From: Streptomyces leeuwenhoekii
Lineage (GTDB): Bacteria > Actinomycetota > Actinomycetes > Streptomycetales > Streptomycetaceae
Direction of reading: 5' to 3'
Assembly: GCF_001013905.1 (NCBI RefSeq)
Contig: NZ_LN831790.1
Location: 2,494,001 to 2,558,000 of the forward strand
Length of the DNA stretch: 64,000 nucleotides
Positions 6,939 to 15,169 of this stretch are shown piece after piece. The position numbers and the translations under genes were made by a program. How positions within the stretch are numbered: the first letter of the stretch is position 1; each line of letters opens with the position of its first letter. The notes under the pieces were generated by a model. That model worked only from the letters and a program-made list of their open reading frames with translations, was not told the DNA's origin and did no database searches.

Positions 6939-8312
6939 GTGAGTACCGCCCATCCCAAGGACCTCAGCAAGTCCGCGTACGACCACCTGTGGATGCACTT
7001 CACCCGCATGTCCTCGTACGAGAACTCCCCCGTTCCGACGATCGTCCGGGGCGAGGGCACCTACATCTACGACGACAAGGGCAGGCGCTACCTCGACGGT
7101 CTCGCCGGCCTGTTCGTGGTCCAGGCGGGCCACGGCCGCACCGAGCTCGCCGAGACCGCGCTGAAGCAGGCGCAGGAGCTCGCCTTCTTCCCGATCTGGT
7201 CCTACGCCCACCCCAAGGCCGTCGAGCTCGCCGAGCGCCTGGCGAACGAGGCCCCCGGCGACCTGAACAAGGTCTTCTTCACCACCGGCGGCGGCGAGGC
7301 GGTGGAGACCGCCTGGAAGCTGGCCAAGCAGTACTTCAAGCTGGTCGGCAAGCCCACCAAGCACAAGGTGATCTCCCGTGCGGTCGCCTACCACGGCACC
7401 CCGCAGGGCGCCCTGTCCATCACCGGCCTGCCGGGCCTGAAGGCCCCCTTCGAGCCGCTGGTCCCGGGCGCCCACAAGGTCCCGAACACCAACATCTACC
7501 GCGCCCCGCTCTTCGGCGACGACCCCGAGGCGTTCGGCCGCTGGGCCGCCGACCAGATCGAGCAGCAGATCCTCTTCGAGGGCCCGGACACGGTCGCGGC
7601 CGTCTTCCTGGAGCCGGTGCAGAACGCCGGCGGCTGCTTCCCGCCGCCGCCCGGCTACTTCCAGCGCGTGCGCGAGATCTGCGACCAGTACGACGTGCTG
7701 CTCGTCTCCGACGAGGTCATCTGCGCCTTCGGCCGCCTGGGCACCACGTTCGGCTGCGACAAGTTCGGCTACGTCCCGGACATGATCACCTGCGCCAAGG
7801 GCATGACGTCGGGCTACTCCCCGATCGGCGCCTGCATCATCTCCGACCGCCTGGCCGAGCCGTTCTACAAGGGCGACAACACCTTCCTGCACGGCTACAC
7901 CTTCGGCGGCCACCCGGTGTCGGCGGCCGTGGCCCTGGCCAACCTCGACCTGTTCGAGCGGGAGAACCTCAACCAGCACGTGCTGGACAACGAGGCGGCC
8001 TTCCGCTCCACGCTGGAGAAGCTGCACGACCTGCCGATCGTCGGCGACGTCCGCGGCAACGGCTACTTCTACGGCATCGAGCTGGTCAAGGACAAGAACA
8101 CCAAGGAGACCTTCAACGACGAGGAGACCGAGCGCGTCCTGTACGGCTTCCTCTCCAAGGCGCTCTTCGACAACGGCCTGTACTGCCGGGCCGACGACCG
8201 CGGTGACCCGGTCGTCCAGCTCGCCCCGCCGCTGATCTCCGACCAGGGGACGTTCGACGAGATCGAGCAGATCCTGCGCGCCACCCTGTCGGAGGCGTGG
8301 ACGAAGCTCTGA
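6939..8312 (+). CDS. Class III (omega) aminotransferase, probably diamine:pyruvate
   Basis: 457 residues with the PLP fold type I features: TTGGGEAVETAWKLA for cofactor phosphate binding, VLLVSDEVICAFGR with the ring-contacting Asp, and the Schiff-base Lys in MITCAKGMTSGYSPIG. TFGGHPVSAAVA is typical of omega-amino acid:pyruvate transaminases. Paired with the divergent aminoaldehyde dehydrogenase it probably transaminates putrescine, GABA or a related amine. The GTG at 6939 follows the regulator stop by 2 nt, with GGGGA 11 nt upstream, so the two genes are co-transcribed. Confidence 0.88.
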   Translation: MSTAHPKDLSKSAYDHLWMHFTRMSSYENSPVPTIVRGEGTYIYDDKGRRYLDGLAGLFVVQAGHGRTELAETALKQAQELAFFPIWSYAHPKAVELAERLANEAPGDLNKVFFTTGGGEAVETAWKLAKQYFKLVGKPTKHKVISRAVAYHGTPQGALSITGLPGLKAPFEPLVPGAHKVPNTNIYRAPLFGDDPEAFGRWAADQIEQQILFEGPDTVAAVFLEPVQNAGGCFPPPPGYFQRVREICDQYDVLLVSDEVICAFGRLGTTFGCDKFGYVPDMITCAKGMTSGYSPIGACIISDRLAEPFYKGDNTFLHGYTFGGHPVSAAVALANLDLFERENLNQHVLDNEAAFRSTLEKLHDLPIVGDVRGNGYFYGIELVKDKNTKETFNDEETERVLYGFLSKALFDNGLYCRADDRGDPVVQLAPPLISDQGTFDEIEQILRATLSEAWTKL

Positions 8313-8348
8313 TCAGGCTTCGCGATCTTCATCAAGGAGGATCGGCAA

Positions 8349-8395
8349 CGGCCCCGGTGCCGCCCGTTCGAGTGAGAAACGGGCGCCCGGGGCCG
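8349..8395 (+). terminator. Terminator after the aminotransferase gene
   Basis: CGGCCCCGG (8349-8357) with CCGGGGCCG (8387-8395), and CGCCCGTT (8361-8368) with AACGGGCG (8378-8385), give a 17-bp stem with a small internal loop. Confidence 0.75.
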
Positions 8396-8526
8396 CGTGC
8401 TGTCCGGCCTCCCCGCCCGCCCTGCCTAGCGTGCCCAGTGACCGATCGGCCCCGCCGTCGTTCCCCCACACGGGGGAATCCGCGACAGCGCACGGCATCT
8501 CTCGATCCGAACCGAGGTGTACGCCC

Positions 8527-9276
8527 ATGGTGGCCCCGCCGGACAACGACGTGCTCTGGGCACGCGCCCTGCACTTCCAGCACCACGACGGCTCCCCCGC
8601 GCTCTGCGGCGTCTCGCTCGGCGTCCGGGAGGGCGAGATCCTCGCGGTGAGCGGCCCGCGCGGCAGCGGCAAGACCGCGCTGCTGCACTGCCTGTCCGGC
8701 CTGGTACGCCCGCAGCGCGGCGAGGTCTGGTGCGCCGGCGTGCCGCTGCACTCCCTGGGGCCCCTGCGCCGGGAACGGCTGCGCCGCCGCTGCTTCGCCT
8801 GGATCGACCCGGCGCCGGTGCTCGTCCCCGAGCTGACCGTGTGGGAGAACGCGGCCCTGCCGATGATGCTGCGCGGCACCACCCGGCGCGCGGCCAGGAA
8901 CACCGCCCTGGAGTGGCTGGAGCGCCTCGACGTCGGCGACCGGGCCCGCAGCCTCCCGCGGGCGCTGCACCACGCCGAGCGGCAGCGGGTGTGCATCGCC
9001 CGCGCCCTCGCCGTCGCGCCCGCGGTCCTCTTCGCCGACGAGCCGACGGCACCGCTGCACCGCGCCGACCGCGCCCAGGTCCTGCGCACCCTGACCACGG
9101 CCGCCCGCTCGCACGGCATCACGATCGTCCTCGCCACCCACGATCCGGAGACCGCGGCCGTGGCCGACCGCACCGTGCCGCTGCTCGACGGCCGGCCGGT
9201 GGACACCGTGCACCTGCCGCCCGTCCCCAGCGCCGCCGCCACGGAAGGCCGGGCCGCGTGCTCGCTCTCCGTCTGA
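8527..9276 (+). CDS. ABC transporter ATP-binding protein with degenerate signature motif
   Basis: 249 residues. Walker A is GPRGSGKTALLH, Walker B is AVLFADEPTAPL, and the switch His is in LATHDPET. The family signature LSGGQ(Q)QR is replaced by LPRALHHAERQRVCIARAL, which keeps only the trailing QRV-ARAL. This may impair ATP hydrolysis or mark a heterodimeric or regulatory subunit. Sequence style is like LolD/MacB-type ATPases. GAGG lies 9 nt before the ATG. The end overlaps the permease start by 19 nt, so both should be translated together. Confidence 0.83.
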   Translation: MVAPPDNDVLWARALHFQHHDGSPALCGVSLGVREGEILAVSGPRGSGKTALLHCLSGLVRPQRGEVWCAGVPLHSLGPLRRERLRRRCFAWIDPAPVLVPELTVWENAALPMMLRGTTRRAARNTALEWLERLDVGDRARSLPRALHHAERQRVCIARALAVAPAVLFADEPTAPLHRADRAQVLRTLTTAARSHGITIVLATHDPETAAVADRTVPLLDGRPVDTVHLPPVPSAAATEGRAACSLSV

Positions 9277-10673
9277 GCCGCCCCGCCCACCTCGCCGTCC
9301 AGGCGCGCCGCCTGCTGGTGTCCGCGGCCTCGGCGGGCACGGGCTTCCTGCTGCTGTGCGCCCTCGGCCACGCACTGAGCCACCCGGACTCCCCCGCCGC
9401 CTCCCTGTCACGCCTGGCCTGGTGCGCGGCGCCGCTGGCTGCCACGGTGTACCTCGCCGTGGCCGTCGCCCGCACCGACCCCGCCACCCGCCCCCGCCCG
9501 GGCCTGTCGGCGATCGGCCTGGGACCCGGCCGCCTCATGGCGATCTCGGCGGCCTCCACGGCCCTGTCCTGCGCCCTGGGCTCGGTGCTGGCGCTGCTGT
9601 CCTTCCTCCATCTGCGCGGCGACCTCAGCGGCCTGCCCCTCGACGGCTCCGGCGGCGACGGCGGCGACGTCCTCGCGGCCGGCCTCCCCCTGCCCTTCCC
9701 GGCGGCCCTGACCCTGCTGGCCATCGTCCCGGCGACCGCGTCGGCGGCGGTCGCGCTGGCACTGCGCCCCCGCGATCCCCGGCCCGGCCCGGCCACGGCC
9801 CGCCGGTACGGCCGCTTCGGCGCCTACGGGCTCGGCGCGGCACGCGAGACCTTCGGGGCGTACGGGCGGTTCGGCGCCCACCGCAGGACGCGCGGGGCGG
9901 CGTCCGCGCAACCCGGCACGAGCGAGACCACCGGCCGCCGTACGCCCGCCGCGGTCATCGCCGGGGCCGCGGCGGTGTCGGTACCCCGGACGGTGGTGAC
10001 GGCCACCGCGCCGGAGGCGGCGTCACGGGCCGCGCGGGCCGCGGCGGCCCCCGGCGCCCGGACGGAGGACACCGCCGCGGACGCCGCGCCCGGCTCCCCG
10101 GCCGCCCTGCCCTGGGGCGTCACCCTGCTCGCCGCGGGTCTCGCCGTGGAGACCTACGCGAGCCGCACCGCCCCCGGCTCCGCCACCCCGGCGGCCGGGG
10201 TCCTGGCCGGCTGGGTCCTGACCGCCCTCGGTCTCGCCCTGGCCGGGCCCGGCCTCACCCACCTGTGCGGCCGCCTGCTGCAGTCCGCCCGCCCCGGCGC
10301 CCTGCGCCTGCTGGCCGGCCGGCTGCTGATGGAGGAGGCGGGCCGCATCGGCCGTCCCCTCGGCGTGGTCTGCGCGGTGGCCTCCGCGGCGCACGCGGCG
10401 GCGACCCTGTCCGCCGGGCGGCCGGCCTTCGGGCCGCTCGGCACCCTCGGCGCCCTGGTGGTGGCCGGCTGCACCGTGGCCACGCTGCTCACCGCGGCCG
10501 TCGAGACCCGGCAGGCCCGCTCCGACACCAGGGCCGCGCTGCGGCGCCTCGGGGCGCCCGGTACGACGCTGCGCGCCGCCGCCGCGCTGCGCGCCGCCGC
10601 CCTGCTGGCGCTGTTCGGCCCGGTGACCCTGGCCGTGGCGGAGCTGGCGGCGCTGCCACTGGCCCGTTCGTGA
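9258..10673 (+). CDS. ABC transporter permease, FtsX-like or uncharacterised
   Basis: 471 residues, Ala-rich and very hydrophobic. About four helices lie in the N-terminal half. A long Ala/Pro/Arg-rich non-membrane stretch of about 100 residues follows (around residues 170-280), then four to five helices and the coupling-type segment TRQARSDTRAALRRLGAPGTTLRAAA near the end. The latter pattern is typical of FtsX/MacB-like permeases, where a short basic loop touches the ATPase. GGAAGG precedes the GTG by 9 nt. The cargo is unknown. Confidence 0.7.
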   Translation: MLALRLSRPAHLAVQARRLLVSAASAGTGFLLLCALGHALSHPDSPAASLSRLAWCAAPLAATVYLAVAVARTDPATRPRPGLSAIGLGPGRLMAISAASTALSCALGSVLALLSFLHLRGDLSGLPLDGSGGDGGDVLAAGLPLPFPAALTLLAIVPATASAAVALALRPRDPRPGPATARRYGRFGAYGLGAARETFGAYGRFGAHRRTRGAASAQPGTSETTGRRTPAAVIAGAAAVSVPRTVVTATAPEAASRAARAAAAPGARTEDTAADAAPGSPAALPWGVTLLAAGLAVETYASRTAPGSATPAAGVLAGWVLTALGLALAGPGLTHLCGRLLQSARPGALRLLAGRLLMEEAGRIGRPLGVVCAVASAAHAAATLSAGRPAFGPLGTLGALVVAGCTVATLLTAAVETRQARSDTRAALRRLGAPGTTLRAAAALRAAALLALFGPVTLAVAELAALPLARS

Positions 10674-10824
10674 CCGATGAGCCGCCGATGAGCCGCAGGG
10701 CCGCCGGGCAGCCCGCGAAAAAAAGATCGAGGAATTCTCCGGACCGGCGATGAGTTCCGCACGGGCCCCCGGTCTACCCCTGCGAACGGCATGACACCAC
10801 CATGACAGCAGGGGAGAGGCCCGC

Positions 10825-11232
10825 ATGTACCAGCAGATGATCTTCGTGAACCTGGCCACCGACGACCTCGACGCCTCGAAGAAGTTCTTCACCGAACTCG
10901 GCTACACGATCAACCCGCAGTTCAGCGACGACACCACCGCGTCGATCCCGCTCAGCGACACCATCGTCACGCTGCTGCACACCAGGGAGAAGTACGCCGT
11001 GTTCACGAAGAAGGAGATCGTGGACTCTAAGCGGAGCAGCGAGGTGCTGCTCGCGCTGAGCGCCGAGAGCCGTGAGAAGGTCGACGAGATGGTGGAGAAG
11101 GCGGTGGCGGCCGGCGGCTCGGTCACCGGCGAGACGCAGGACCACGGCTTCATGTACGGCCGCGCCTTCGAGGACCTCGACGGCCACACCTGGGAGGTCG
11201 TGTGGATGGACCCGGCCGCCGTCCAGGGCTGA
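10825..11232 (+). CDS. VOC-superfamily (glyoxalase/extradiol dioxygenase-like) protein
   Basis: 135 residues forming one vicinal-oxygen-chelate domain: two beta-alpha-beta-beta-beta repeats, the first opening IFVNLATDDLDASKKFFTEL and the second ending GRAFEDLDGHTWEVVWMD. The D-GHTWE motif supplies the usual C-terminal metal ligand. It resembles the COG3607 group, annotated as predicted lactoylglutathione lyases without proven activity. AGGGGAG precedes the ATG. It is a stand-alone gene. Confidence 0.82.
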   Translation: MYQQMIFVNLATDDLDASKKFFTELGYTINPQFSDDTTASIPLSDTIVTLLHTREKYAVFTKKEIVDSKRSSEVLLALSAESREKVDEMVEKAVAAGGSVTGETQDHGFMYGRAFEDLDGHTWEVVWMDPAAVQG

Positions 11233-11267
11233 CACGGCCGTTGCGTCGTCCTCTCTAGGATGGGCGG

Positions 11268-12392
11268 GTGGATCCGACACCCGCCCAGCCGCCCCGCGCC
11301 GCCCATGACCGGGAGATAGAGACCCTCGCCGAGTTCGACGAGGTGGTCTCCGCGCACGGCACGCTCGCCCGCTACCGTGTCCAGGCCGTCGATCTGACGG
11401 GGCGTACGGAGGTCCTGCTCTCCGTCGACTCCGCGGGTGCCGTCTTCCTCGGCTGCCCGATGGACCCGGAGGCCGCGGCCCGGGTGCGCGCCGGCGGCGC
11501 CCTGGTCTTCCCGCCGATACCCGGCCTGCCCTTCGACCCCTACCGCGGGCACGTCTACGCCCCCGGCGAGCTGTACGCCAGCCTCGGCGAGGGCTACGAG
11601 GCGACGCCCGACGCGCGCGCGTACGCCTGGTTCCAGGCGACGAAGGCGGACGGTGACGTGTTCGCCTCCATGCTGCGCGCGGTCCACGACGACTCCGTCT
11701 CCGACGCCCTCGACGAACTGCTCGCCGGTGCCCGGGTGGTGGGTGTGATGGGTGGCCACGCGATGGCGCGCGGCTCCCTGGCGTACGCGGGCGCCGCGCG
11801 GCTGGGCCGCGAACTGGCCCGGGCGGGCTTCACGGTGGCCACCGGCGGCGGCCCGGGCGCGATGGAGGCGGCCAACCTCGGCGCGTACGCCGCCCCGTTC
11901 GGCGACGGGATGCTGGAGGACGCCCTGAGCCTGCTCGCCAAGGCGCCCTCGTTCACGCCGTCGGTCACCGACTGGGCGCGGGCCGCCTTCGAGGTGCGCG
12001 AGCGCTGGCCGGGGGGCGGTGCCTCGGTGGGCATCCCGACCTGGTTCTACGGCCACGAACCGCCGAACGCGTTCGCCGGGCACATCGCCAAGTACTTCTC
12101 CAACGCCACCCGCGAGGACGGCCTGCTGGCCCGCTGCACCGCGGGGGTGGTCTTCCTGCCGGGCGCCGCCGGGACCGTACAGGAGGTCTTCGACAACGCG
12201 ACGCCGAACTACTACGGCTCGCGGGGCGAGCCCACGCCCATGGTGCTGGTGGACCGGGCGCACTGGACGGAGCGGCTGCCGGCGTGGCCGCTGCTGGCCG
12301 CGCTCGCCCGGGAGCGGCCGATGGAGTCCCGGATCACCCTGGTCGACCGGATCGAGGAGGCTCCCGCGGCGCTGAAACGTCTCGGCGGTTAA
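11268..12392 (+). CDS. LOG-family nucleotide-binding protein (Rossmann fold)
   Basis: 374 residues from the GTG at 11268, with AGGATGGG upstream. The C-terminal 220 residues carry a Rossmann fold: MGGHAMARG, the phosphate/ribose site GGGPGAMEAAN, and FLPGAAGTVQEVFD, a variant of the lysine-decarboxylase-like PGGxGTxxE motif with Ala for Gly. LOG enzymes remove ribose-5'-phosphate from cytokinin or AMP-like nucleotides. About 140 N-terminal residues (VVSAHGTLARYRVQAVDL) form an additional domain absent from minimal LOG proteins. The substrate is unknown. Confidence 0.75.
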   Translation: MDPTPAQPPRAAHDREIETLAEFDEVVSAHGTLARYRVQAVDLTGRTEVLLSVDSAGAVFLGCPMDPEAAARVRAGGALVFPPIPGLPFDPYRGHVYAPGELYASLGEGYEATPDARAYAWFQATKADGDVFASMLRAVHDDSVSDALDELLAGARVVGVMGGHAMARGSLAYAGAARLGRELARAGFTVATGGGPGAMEAANLGAYAAPFGDGMLEDALSLLAKAPSFTPSVTDWARAAFEVRERWPGGGASVGIPTWFYGHEPPNAFAGHIAKYFSNATREDGLLARCTAGVVFLPGAAGTVQEVFDNATPNYYGSRGEPTPMVLVDRAHWTERLPAWPLLAALARERPMESRITLVDRIEEAPAALKRLGG

Positions 12393-12430
12393 CAAGAGGG
12401 CAAAGCCAACTCCCTTGCGCGGCACATGCG

Positions 12431-12458
12431 TTGACACTGCTGGTGCAGTGCTCATAGA
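12431..12458 (+). promoter_or_regulatory. Vegetative-type promoter of the LAETG surface-protein gene
   Basis: TTGACA at 12431-12436 and CATAGA at 12453-12458 are separated by 16 nt, about 85 nt upstream of the GTG start. A small AGACC-tgtg-GGTCT hairpin follows directly (12457-12470). Confidence 0.55.
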
Positions 12459-12542
12459 CCTGTGGGTCTGCTGGGGGCGCTGGTGTCGCGTCGGCGACGC
12501 CTCGGTGCCCCGCCCACCCCCCGCATCCCGTAAAGGACCAAC

Positions 12543-13277
12543 GTGGCAGTCCTGTCCTTCCTCAGCCGCCCGGCGTCCCGCCGCGGCCTCATACGTCCCG
12601 CCCGCGTCCTCGGCGTCGCCGCCGCCTCGGCCGCCCTCGCCGCCGGTGCCGCCGGCACCGCGCTCGCCTGCGACATCGGCGAGTTCACCGCCGCCGCGAA
12701 GTGCGACGGCGGCAAGGGCGTCATCACCGTCACCGACGCGGACCCCTCCGGCGTCCCCGCCACCGTCACCGTCTTCCTCCGCGGCGACGGCGCGGACGAG
12801 AAGATCGGCGAGCAGGTCGTCAAGGGATCCCGCGAAGGCACCACCATCGTCTTCACCGAGGACTGGAAGCCGAACGCCGAGTACCGCGTCCACGTCGAGG
12901 CGGCGGGGTACGTCGACGAGGACATCGAGCCGCACCTCGTGACCCCCGCCACCGCCTGCGCGCCGCAGGAGACCCCGGCCCCGGCGCCCACGCCCACGCC
13001 GACACCGACGCCGTCGCGGTCCGCCTCCGCCCCGGCCGGGGAGAGCGGCGCCCCGGCCCCGGCCCCGTCGTCCCCGGCCGCCTCCGCGAGCCAGAGCAGC
13101 GCTCCGGCCGGGGGCGCGGACAACGCGCCGTCCCCGGCCGGCGAGGCCGGTCTCGCCGAGACCGGCGGCGGCTCCAACACCGGCCTGATCGCCGGTGTCG
13201 CGGCCGGCCTGGTCGTGATCGGCGGCGGTGCGGTCTTCCTCGGCATGCGCCGCCGCGGGTCCAAGAACGACCGCTGA
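12543..13277 (+). CDS. Sortase-anchored (LAETG) cell-surface protein
   Basis: 244 residues. It has an Arg-rich n-region and Ala-rich signal peptide (about 1-42, cleavage near ALA-CD), then an approximately 95-residue extracellular domain with three Cys (CDIGEF, AKCDGG, ATACAP). A Pro/Thr/Ser/Ala-rich cell-wall spacer (about 145-200) follows. At residues 204-208 is LAETG, followed by a hydrophobic helix and [10 protein letters not shown]. LAxTG is the motif recognised by the class E sortases of Streptomyces, so the mature protein should be linked to peptidoglycan. AAAGGA precedes the GTG. The function of the extracellular domain is not recognised. Confidence 0.85.
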
Positions 13278-13325
13278 CCCAGCCGTCCTGTGGCCCGCCC
13301 CCGGACCGGGAGGCGGGCCACACCC

Positions 13326-14123
13326 TCATCCGAAGCTGGCCCGCTCCAGCCAGAGGTCCAGCAGCTCCCGTTCGCCGAGCACCTCCAGCCCCGGCGTCTC
13401 CACGGGCAGCCGGCGGTAGAAGGCGAGCAGGAGAGGCGTCAGCGGCCCGCGCAGCGCGACGGTCGCCTTCTCGTGGCCGCGGCGCCAGGCGATGCCGTCC
13501 CCGGTCAGCTCGATCAGCCACTCGGCGTTCAGCCCGGGCGCGGTGTCGGTGGCGTGCAGGTGGAGGCTGCGCCCGGGCCCGCGCAGTTCGCCGACCGGGG
13601 CGTCGGGCAGCACCCGCTGCATGAACCGTACGGTCTCCAGCCACTCGTCGATCGCGTCGGCGGCCACCTCGGGCCCGACCTCGAAGGGCTGACCGGCGGC
13701 CAGCGCCGCGTCCGCCCGGTGCACGACGAGCTCGTGGGTCATCCGGCGCGCCCAGAACCCGGTGGTGTGCGTCCCGGACCAGGTCCACACCTTGGTGTCG
13801 GGCCCGGCCTCCCGCAGCACGGCGGCGACCGCCTCGCCGGATGTGGCCAGCCAGGCGTCCAGCGCCGCGGCGTCCCCACGGGCCCGCGGCCCGTCGGCCC
13901 CGGGCACCTGCTCCATGGGGATGTCCTCCCGCGCCCGGGTGCGCACCAGCAGCTCCACCCAGCGCAGGGCCCTGCCGGTGTGCCGTACCAGCTCCTCCAG
14001 CGTCCAGTCGGGGCAGGTCGGCACGGTCGCGGACAGGTCGGCGCCGGACGTGATCACGGCTCTGAACAGCCGTACCTGTTCGGTGATTTCGTCGCAGTAG
14101 CGGTCGTGGGCGAGGAGTGTCAT
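13326..14123 (-). CDS. Maleylpyruvate isomerase-family mycothiol-dependent-type protein
   Basis: 265 residues. The N-terminal half is a DinB-like four-helix bundle of the MDMPI_N type: TCPDWTLEELVRHTGRALRW supplies the first His and MTHELVVHRADA the last pair. A small C-terminal domain follows (about 170-265). Members use mycothiol and a divalent metal; many are uncharacterised. I chose the ATG at 14123; a GTG at 14132 in the same frame is possible. It converges with the LAETG gene and sits 24 nt upstream of the end of the thiamine-transport operon on the same strand. Confidence 0.78.
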   Translation of the reverse strand: MTLLAHDRYCDEITEQVRLFRAVITSGADLSATVPTCPDWTLEELVRHTGRALRWVELLVRTRAREDIPMEQVPGADGPRARGDAAALDAWLATSGEAVAAVLREAGPDTKVWTWSGTHTTGFWARRMTHELVVHRADAALAAGQPFEVGPEVAADAIDEWLETVRFMQRVLPDAPVGELRGPGRSLHLHATDTAPGLNAEWLIELTGDGIAWRRGHEKATVALRGPLTPLLLAFYRRLPVETPGLEVLGERELLDLWLERASFG

Positions 14124-14147
14124 GCCCGGCACCCTATGGCGGGCCGG

Positions 14148-15167
14148 TCAGCCGAGCACCACGATTTCGGCCGGGTCGAACTCCACCCCGACCTCGTCCC
14201 CGGTCTCCGGCGCCGACCGCAGCGCGCACGCGGCCTCCAGCGGGGGCGCGTCCCCCGGCTGGAGGCGGACGGCGACATGGGTGCCCCGGAAGGTGCGCGC
14301 GGCGACCGTGCAGCGCAGCCCCTCGCCGACGGGCACCAGACGCACGCCCGCGGGCCGTACGAGCAGGCTGCGCGCCCCCTGCGGGGCGTCCTCGGGAACC
14401 GGCACCTTGCCCCAGGGCGTGTCCGCGGCCTGCCCGGTGACGGCCGCCTCGACGACGTTCTCGAAGCCGAGGAAGCGGGCCACGAACGCGTCGGCGGGCC
14501 GCTGCCACACCTCCAGGGGCGTCCCCGACTGGGCGATCCGCCCCTCCCGCATCACCACGACCCGGTCGGCGAGCGCGAACGCCTCGCCCTGGTCGTGGGT
14601 CACGGCGAGCACTGTGGTGCCCAGCCGGCCGAACAGCTCCCGCAGTTCGACGACGAGCCGCTCCCGCAGCGAGCGGTCGAGCTGGCCGAGCGGCTCGTCC
14701 AGCATCAGCAGGCGCGGCCGGGGGGCCAGCGCCCGGGCCAGCGCGACCCGCTGCTGCTCCCCGCCGGACAGGGCGGCAACAGCCCGGCGGGCGGCCCCCG
14801 GCAACCCCACCAGCTCCAGCAACTCCGCCACCCGCTCGCTCCGCTCGGCGCGCGGAACGCCCCGCGTGCGCAGCCCGAAGGCGACGTTGCCGCCCACGTC
14901 GCGCTGCGGGAAGAGCTGGTGGTCCTGGAACATCAGCCCCACCTCGCGCCGGTGCGCGGGCACGCCCGCCTGGTCCCGCCCGCCGAGCAGCACCGCCCCG
15001 GCGTCCAGCGGCTGGAGTCCGGCGACCGCCCGCAGCAGCGTCGACTTGCCGCTGCCGCTCGGCCCGAGCACGCACACGATCTCGTGCTCGGCGACATCGA
15101 GGTCGACGGCGTCCAGCACGGCCCGCCCGCCGAAGCGGACCGTCGCGCCCCGAAGGCTGAGCAGCAT
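14148..15167 (-). CDS. Thiamine ABC transporter ATP-binding protein (ThiQ-like)
   Basis: 339 residues. The ATPase domain has Walker A GPSGSGKSTLLRA, Q-loop MFQDHQLFPQRDVGGN, intact signature LSGGEQQRVALARAL, Walker B RLLMLDEPL and switch LAVTHDQGEA. A C-terminal TOBE-like regulatory domain (about 240-339) makes it longer than enterobacterial ThiQ and more like FbpC/PotA importers. Its ATG lies 2 nt after the permease stop, completing a substrate-binding, permease, ATPase operon. Thiamine specificity is inferred from the TPP riboswitch and the ThiB-like protein. Confidence 0.85.
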   Translation of the reverse strand: MLLSLRGATVRFGGRAVLDAVDLDVAEHEIVCVLGPSGSGKSTLLRAVAGLQPLDAGAVLLGGRDQAGVPAHRREVGLMFQDHQLFPQRDVGGNVAFGLRTRGVPRAERSERVAELLELVGLPGAARRAVAALSGGEQQRVALARALAPRPRLLMLDEPLGQLDRSLRERLVVELRELFGRLGTTVLAVTHDQGEAFALADRVVVMREGRIAQSGTPLEVWQRPADAFVARFLGFENVVEAAVTGQAADTPWGKVPVPEDAPQGARSLLVRPAGVRLVPVGEGLRCTVAARTFRGTHVAVRLQPGDAPPLEAACALRSAPETGDEVGVEFDPAEIVVLG

Positions 15168-15169
15168 CC

